A stretch of DNA of 10,121 nt from Ktedonobacteraceae bacterium (GTDB lineage: Bacteria; Chloroflexota; Ktedonobacteria; Ktedonobacterales; Ktedonobacteraceae), in NCBI GenBank assembly GCA_014896635.1, contig JADBKA010000169.1, positions 1 through 10,121 on the forward strand. Reading direction: 5' to 3'. This document shows positions 6,498 to 10,121 of this stretch, one piece after another. The notes under the pieces are model-generated. The model saw nothing but the letters and a program-made list of their open reading frames with translations. It searched no databases and had not been told where the DNA came from. The stretch's first letter is position 1; the number at the start of each line of letters is the position of its first letter. The position numbers and the translations under genes are program-made.

Positions 6498-7760
6498 ATG
6501 GGACAGCTCTACTGGTGGTCACGGTATGGAAACTTTTCTCCTGGCATCGGCCTTTTACCACATACAGGCGAGGTAGTCGCCTTTTATCGTAAGAAACGGT
6601 ACAAGAATCAAGCGGATTTTGCGCTTGCGTCAGGCTGCAAGCTACGCACCGTACAAGAATGGGAAACTGCGATGTTTACGCATGATCACGAACGGCGCAT
6701 TTTTCTGGCAAAGATGCTCAAAATCCCTCCGGCCCTGCTCGGACTCGACTGGCGCCTGGTCGTCTATCAAGATCCGAGCGGGGCGCTGGCCGGGCCGCCG
6801 GAAGCGTTCCCCGACCATCTGGTGGCGCTCGTTGAGGAAGATAGCTATTATCACTATGAAGATACGCTCATCATGGCCTGGGGATGGTTCTATAGTGGCA
6901 AGTTGTTAGCCATCGCCGACCGCTTTGAGCGCCGCCTGCGCAAGCTAGAGCAGAAGATCCAGCAGGTCCCTGAACCTGATAGAGAGGGCTGGCAATGGCT
7001 GCTCTGCCAGTATCTGAATCTGTCAACACAGATTATCCAGCATCGTGAGACGGAACCAGGGCGGAAAAGAGAGGCGCTGCGGGTGAATGCCCAGGCGCTC
7101 AAGCTGGCAACCGAGCTGCAAGACAGTGAGATACTTGCCCTTTTGCTCCATGCACGGGCCAGTATTCACGATGAACAGGGACATCCTGTTCAGGCCAGAG
7201 TGGCAGCCCAGGCAGCTCTCGACTATACCGACAGGTTGGGGGTTCCTTTGAGTGGCAATATCTACCTGCTGTCAGCAAATATTCTTGTCCCTTTTGCGGC
7301 CAACGACGAGACGTTAGAGAAACAGGCGAGAGGTTGGCAGGAGAAAGCCCTCAACATGGTCTATAAAGGGAAGATCGAACCAGATAACTCCTTCTTGAAG
7401 CTCAACCTGGCAGGAGCGCACCACGAACGTGCAAAGCTGTTCCTGCAACTGCATCGCATGCATCCCTATCGAGGATGGCTCAAAGAGGCGCGCCATGCCC
7501 TCATCCTGGCATGGGATGCCTTTACGCCTGAGATCAGCGAGTGGGAACTTTATTTTCACCTGACAGAGGCACAAATTTTCAAAGAGGAACATGATATCCA
7601 GGGGAGTGCTGAGAAGGGACTGCAAGCATTACAGGCGGCGAGAGCGATGCAATCGAAGAAGCGGGAAGGCCAGATCCAGGCACTCTATCACGAGTTGATT
7701 CACCAGGATGCCGGCAATCCTTATGTGCATCACCTGGGAGGTGAGCTAGGGATTTTCTAG
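6498..7760 (+). CDS. XRE-type HTH transcriptional regulator with TPR-like C-terminal region
   Basis: A 420-residue protein. Residues about 24-84 form a helix-turn-helix of the XRE/Cro type: the scaffold QADFALASGCKLRTVQEWE (38-56) is a turn plus recognition helix, and FLAKMLKIPPALLGL (69-83) is the usual closing helix. The remaining 330 residues are helical with TPR-like patterns (for example A-L-K-L-A-T-E-L, A-R-V-A-A-Q-A-A-L-D-Y), like the ligand- or peptide-binding half of RRNPP-type regulators. The start is the ATG at 6498, with AGGAG 9 nt upstream, downstream of a clear promoter. Only 41 bp separate its stop from the RiPP precursor gene on the same strand, so it is probably first in that operon and its likely controller. 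The ligand, and whether it activates or represses, are unknown. Confidence 0.85.
   Translation: MGQLYWWSRYGNFSPGIGLLPHTGEVVAFYRKKRYKNQADFALASGCKLRTVQEWETAMFTHDHERRIFLAKMLKIPPALLGLDWRLVVYQDPSGALAGPPEAFPDHLVALVEEDSYYHYEDTLIMAWGWFYSGKLLAIADRFERRLRKLEQKIQQVPEPDREGWQWLLCQYLNLSTQIIQHRETEPGRKREALRVNAQALKLATELQDSEILALLLHARASIHDEQGHPVQARVAAQAALDYTDRLGVPLSGNIYLLSANILVPFAANDETLEKQARGWQEKALNMVYKGKIEPDNSFLKLNLAGAHHERAKLFLQLHRMHPYRGWLKEARHALILAWDAFTPEISEWELYFHLTEAQIFKEEHDIQGSAEKGLQALQAARAMQSKKREGQIQALYHELIHQDAGNPYVHHLGGELGIF
6646..6665 (+). repeat. 20-nt direct repeat, copy inside the regulator HTH codons
   Basis: Exact second copy of the 20-mer at 6159-6178. Here it codes the T-V-Q-E-W-E segment (residues 51-56) of the recognition helix. 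The flanks on both sides differ from the upstream copy. Confidence 0.8.
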
Positions 7761-7788
7761 CGGATTCCGAATTCGTACCAATGAGAGC

Positions 7789-7796
7789 AAAGGAGG
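7789..7796 (+). promoter_or_regulatory. strong ribosome binding site of the precursor peptide
   Basis: AAAGGAGG, the best Shine-Dalgarno match in the window, lies 5 nt before the ATG at 7802. An earlier in-frame ATG at 7781 contains this site within its own codons and has none before it, so 7802 is the start. A strong site suits a peptide needed in excess over its modifying enzyme. Confidence 0.85.
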
Positions 7797-7801
7797 TTCT
7801 C

Positions 7802-8008
7802 ATGATCGATCCTGTCTTTTCCTATCATTCTGTTGAATTGGAGCAGATCCAGTATCGCCCAACTTCACCGTTTGGCATGCTATTCTTGCGTGTTCCCATA
7901 GTTCATGTACCTGTCTCTGCTCATTATGAGGAAGCCAGTACCCGCACCTGTGATGAAACGACCTATGATGGCAGGAGTAAATTAGACTGTATTGACGACG
8001 ATGACTAA
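7802..8008 (+). CDS. candidate ATP-grasp-modified RiPP precursor (graspetide type)
   Basis: A 68-residue peptide encoded just before an ATP-grasp/PIMT-like enzyme. The N-terminal half looks like a leader: P23-F-G-M-L-F28-L29 resembles the microviridin leader motif PFFARFL (P, F, F and L shared) and the PFG motif of other ATP-grasp targets. The C-terminal part (about 39-68) looks like a core. It has possible hydroxyl donors S46, T47, T49, T53, T54 and S59, acidic acceptors D51, E52, D56, D62 and D65-D68, one Lys (K60) that could form an amide, and an Asp-Gly pair (D56-G57), the classic aspartimide-prone dipeptide. Two Cys (C50, C63) are unusual for the class. The start has a strong AAAGGAGG 5 nt upstream, and the stop overlaps the maturase start by 8 bp. 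The role is inferred from context and composition; the ring pattern cannot be predicted from the sequence. Confidence 0.82.
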   Translation: MIDPVFSYHSVELEQIQYRPTSPFGMLFLRVPIVHVPVSAHYEEASTRTCDETTYDGRSKLDCIDDDD

Positions 8009-10082
8009 GAAAACGCTGATTTTATCAAACCTCACCGACGACAGCCATGTTCCCCGGCTGGTGGCCGAGTTTGACCGACTCGGCCATCCCTGGGTCATCT
8101 TTGATCCGGGGGACTTCCCTCAAAAGGTTCAGGTTTCTGCCTCTATCAGTAACGAGAGCAAGTGCAGTTTTCTGGCGTTTACCGACTGCACCAGGATTCG
8201 CCTGGAGGAGATCACCAGCATCTGGTATCGCCGTCCTACTCGTATTCTTCCTCGTGATGATCTGCCGGGCATAGAACAAACCTTTATTCAGCGTGAAGCT
8301 CATGCAGGAATCTGGGGATGGCTACGTGGGTTACAGGCACTCTGGGTCAATCATCCTGATGCTGTACGGGCTGCTGGACACAAGCCGGAACAACTACAAC
8401 GCGCCACCATGCTCGGACTGGCTATCCCGCGCAGTGTCGTGACCAACGAGCCGGACGTGTTCAAACGATTTTATGAAGAATGCGGCGGTAGCGTTGTCTA
8501 CAAGTTGATGGGCTATCCCTGGTACAGCGACAAAAATGAGACGCCTATTTCAACCTTTACTTCTCTGGTTTCTCGTGAGATGCTCGCAGAAGCTCAGCGC
8601 GTTACAGCAACTATGCACCTCTTTCAGGAGTTCATCGTCAAACAATGTGATATTCGTGTCATCATTCTTGGAGAGAAAGCCTTTGCCACAGCAATCTATC
8701 CCCTATCTGAGGCCACACAGATTGATTTCCGGGCGGATTATCAACAACTGCGCTATACACCTCACCAGTTACCTGACCACATTTGTCAGTCGCTACTTAC
8801 GCTCACTCGCTCGTATCATCTGTCCTATGCGGCTATCGATCTGCTCCTTACGCCAGAGGACCGCTATGTCTTCCTGGAGCTCAATCCTCTTGGTCAATTT
8901 GGCTGGCTGGAAGGTCGTACTGGGATTCCTCTTTACCATACCGTTGGCAACACTTTTGATAGAAGGAACACACCTATGATCAACGTGCAAGCGACAGAAT
9001 CGCTGGTTCAGAACATTGAGAAGCAACTCGGACGCGCGCTGACACCATCGGTTCGCAAGGTATTTCTTCAGGTGCCGCGACATCTGTTTGTGCAGCAGTA
9101 TTACCAGCAGCGCGGCAATAGCCTGGACTGGGAGCTAGTTCAGGCGACAGAAGAGCAAATCTATCGGGACGAGGCCCTGGTGACACAGATTGACCGGCGG
9201 GGAATGCCGAGTAGCTCTACCTCACAGCCATCTGTCATGGCTGTGCAGTTAGAGGCGCTTGAGCTGGAGCACGGTCAACGGGTACTGGAGATTGGCGCCG
9301 GCACAGGCTACAATGCCGCTCTTCTGGGAAAGCTGGTCGGCGATCATGGGAATGAGGCAGGGCAAGTCATCAGTCTGGAGATCGATACAACGCTGGCAGA
9401 ACAGGCCAGAGAGCACCTTGCCCGTGCAGCTATCCACAATGTGGTGGTCCTGCCAGGCAATGGCTTTTCTGGCGAGATGGCATATGCTCTTTATGATCGG
9501 ATCTTGTCCACCTGTAGTATCCGTACTGTCCCTCATGCCTGGTTTGAACAGCTCAAGACCGGAGGGAGACTGGTGGGCAACTGGCTCACACCTCTGGCTA
9601 GCCTGTTTCTCTCTGTGGAGAAAGTCAGTACCGGCGAACTGGTCGGTCGTTTGCTCAATCTGAGCGCAACGTATATGGAAATGCAGATGCCGGGCGTGTC
9701 ACCATCAAAGGACAAAATCGACTGGACACACTATGACAGGTTGCCGTTGACCAGCCTGCCACTCTCCGATATGAAAACACGACTCCAGAATCCCGCGTAC
9801 AGTTTGCTCTTACACTGTTTGCTTCCAGAGATGAAGAAGCGTTATCGCAGCAAAGGCGACCAGGTGTATCTCGCTCTCCTGGCGCGGGGAAACGCCATCC
9901 TGGTCCAGGATGACGGGCTTCTCATCTCTGGAGATGAAGGGATAGGACAGATCATTCAACAGAGTGTTGACCTGTATGATCAGTCTGGGCAACCGGGAAT
10001 CACTGACTATCGCGTGACCTTGCAAGAGCGGCAGGTTGCGATTTATGTTGGTGATCGCTGTTTCCATCTCCCCATTTCTTGA
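8001..10082 (+). CDS. fused ATP-grasp peptide ligase and PIMT-like O-methyltransferase (graspetide maturase)
   Basis: A 693-residue two-domain enzyme. Residues 1-320 are a MvdC/MvdD-like ATP-grasp ligase: W75-Y-R-R-P79; N117-H-P-D-A-V-R-A-A-G-H-K128 followed by LGLAIPRSVVTNEP; K168 in VYKLMG; Q209-E210 and D217-I-R219 for substrate/ATP; D280, E293 and N295 (FLELNPLGQFGW) for Mg-ATP. It should phosphorylate core Asp/Glu side chains and form esters or amides. From M326 begins a PIMT-like methyltransferase: YRDEALVTQID, S-T-S408-Q-P, SAM motif V428-L-E-I-G-A-G-T-G436, and G486-N-G-F. A further C-terminal region (about 540-693) matches the extra domain known in RiPP-linked PIMT homologues. The likely product is an aspartimide in the core. 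The ATG at 8001 overlaps the precursor stop (coupling); a TTG at 7992 with AGGAG 14 nt upstream is the alternative. The fusion is the odd feature, since known clusters use two genes. Confidence 0.9.
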   Translation: MTKKTLILSNLTDDSHVPRLVAEFDRLGHPWVIFDPGDFPQKVQVSASISNESKCSFLAFTDCTRIRLEEITSIWYRRPTRILPRDDLPGIEQTFIQREAHAGIWGWLRGLQALWVNHPDAVRAAGHKPEQLQRATMLGLAIPRSVVTNEPDVFKRFYEECGGSVVYKLMGYPWYSDKNETPISTFTSLVSREMLAEAQRVTATMHLFQEFIVKQCDIRVIILGEKAFATAIYPLSEATQIDFRADYQQLRYTPHQLPDHICQSLLTLTRSYHLSYAAIDLLLTPEDRYVFLELNPLGQFGWLEGRTGIPLYHTVGNTFDRRNTPMINVQATESLVQNIEKQLGRALTPSVRKVFLQVPRHLFVQQYYQQRGNSLDWELVQATEEQIYRDEALVTQIDRRGMPSSSTSQPSVMAVQLEALELEHGQRVLEIGAGTGYNAALLGKLVGDHGNEAGQVISLEIDTTLAEQAREHLARAAIHNVVVLPGNGFSGEMAYALYDRILSTCSIRTVPHAWFEQLKTGGRLVGNWLTPLASLFLSVEKVSTGELVGRLLNLSATYMEMQMPGVSPSKDKIDWTHYDRLPLTSLPLSDMKTRLQNPAYSLLLHCLLPEMKKRYRSKGDQVYLALLARGNAILVQDDGLLISGDEGIGQIIQQSVDLYDQSGQPGITDYRVTLQERQVAIYVGDRCFHLPIS
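8961..8978 (+). promoter_or_regulatory. internal Shine-Dalgarno and ATG at the domain boundary of the fused enzyme
   Basis: AGAAGGA (8961-8967) lies 8 nt before an in-frame ATG (8976-8978, residue M326), exactly where the methyltransferase half begins. Starting there would give a 368-residue stand-alone methyltransferase, about the size of unfused relatives. This may be a relic of two genes merged by loss of a stop codon, or a working internal start. Confidence 0.5.
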
Positions 10083-10121
10083 AAGAGGCGGCGGGTTTGA
10101 ACGGAGCAGTGACCGAAGAAA

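Noticed and set aside
7781..7801. Earlier in-frame ATG for the precursor peptide (75 residues)
   Set aside because: The strong AAAGGAGG lies inside those codons and is correctly spaced for the ATG at 7802, while nothing precedes 7781.
9259..9663. 134-codon plus-strand frame inside the methyltransferase half
   Set aside because: Alternative-frame shadow of a domain with intact motifs.
1..10121. CRISPR array, tRNA, rRNA, insertion sequence or integrase
   Set aside because: No regularly spaced repeats, no tRNA-like arms, no transposase or recombinase motifs, and no terminal repeats flanking any gene were seen on reading.

Overview
The window looks like the chromosome of a Chloroflexota bacterium of the Ktedonobacteria type. 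This is inferred from gene style: MalT/LuxR-type TPR regulators, an XRE-HTH plus TPR regulator, and an ATP-grasp/methyltransferase RiPP locus, at moderate to high GC with ordinary Shine-Dalgarno signals. No sequence here proves the taxonomy.

Layout. Positions 1-253 (+) hold the C-terminal end of an EamA/DMT-type transporter. It runs tail to tail into, and overlaps, a class I SAM-dependent methyltransferase (147-899, -). Upstream of that on the minus strand is a two-component pair, an OmpR/PhoB response regulator (2508-3185) and a HAMP histidine kinase (1003-2511), joined by an ATGA overlap. The regulator has a clear TATAAT box preceded by a Pho-box-like tandem repeat. A facing tandem repeat lies about 20 bp further out, so this may be an autoregulated operator. 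Positions 3614-5294 (+) hold a damaged LuxR/MalT-type regulator: the N-terminal ATPase half is absent, and the LuxR HTH is in another frame after a run of seven T. A convergent minus-strand gene (5527-6057) encodes an unrecognised 176-residue protein.

The most interesting part is 6419-10082 (+). A good sigma-70 promoter drives an XRE-HTH/TPR regulator (6498-7760). After 41 bp comes a 68-residue peptide gene (7802-8008) that looks like a graspetide (omega-ester RiPP) precursor. Overlapping its stop codon is one long gene (8001-10082) that fuses a MvdC/MvdD-like ATP-grasp peptide ligase to a PIMT-like O-methyltransferase. In the aspartimidylated graspetide pathways known to me (fuscimiditide type) these are two separate enzymes. 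The peptide has a microviridin-like leader motif (PFGMLFL), a Thr/Asp/Glu-rich core with one Asp-Gly pair, two Cys, and a DDDD end. The inferred pathway is as follows: the ATP-grasp half forms side-chain ester or amide links, and the methyltransferase half methylates a core Asp that collapses to an aspartimide, under control of the adjacent regulator. An internal Shine-Dalgarno and ATG exactly at the domain boundary could also yield a free methyltransferase.

The 440-bp region upstream of the regulator holds an 11-bp inverted repeat with 50 bp between the arms. Inside that spacer is a 20-nt exact copy of the regulator's own HTH-coding sequence, which is unexplained.
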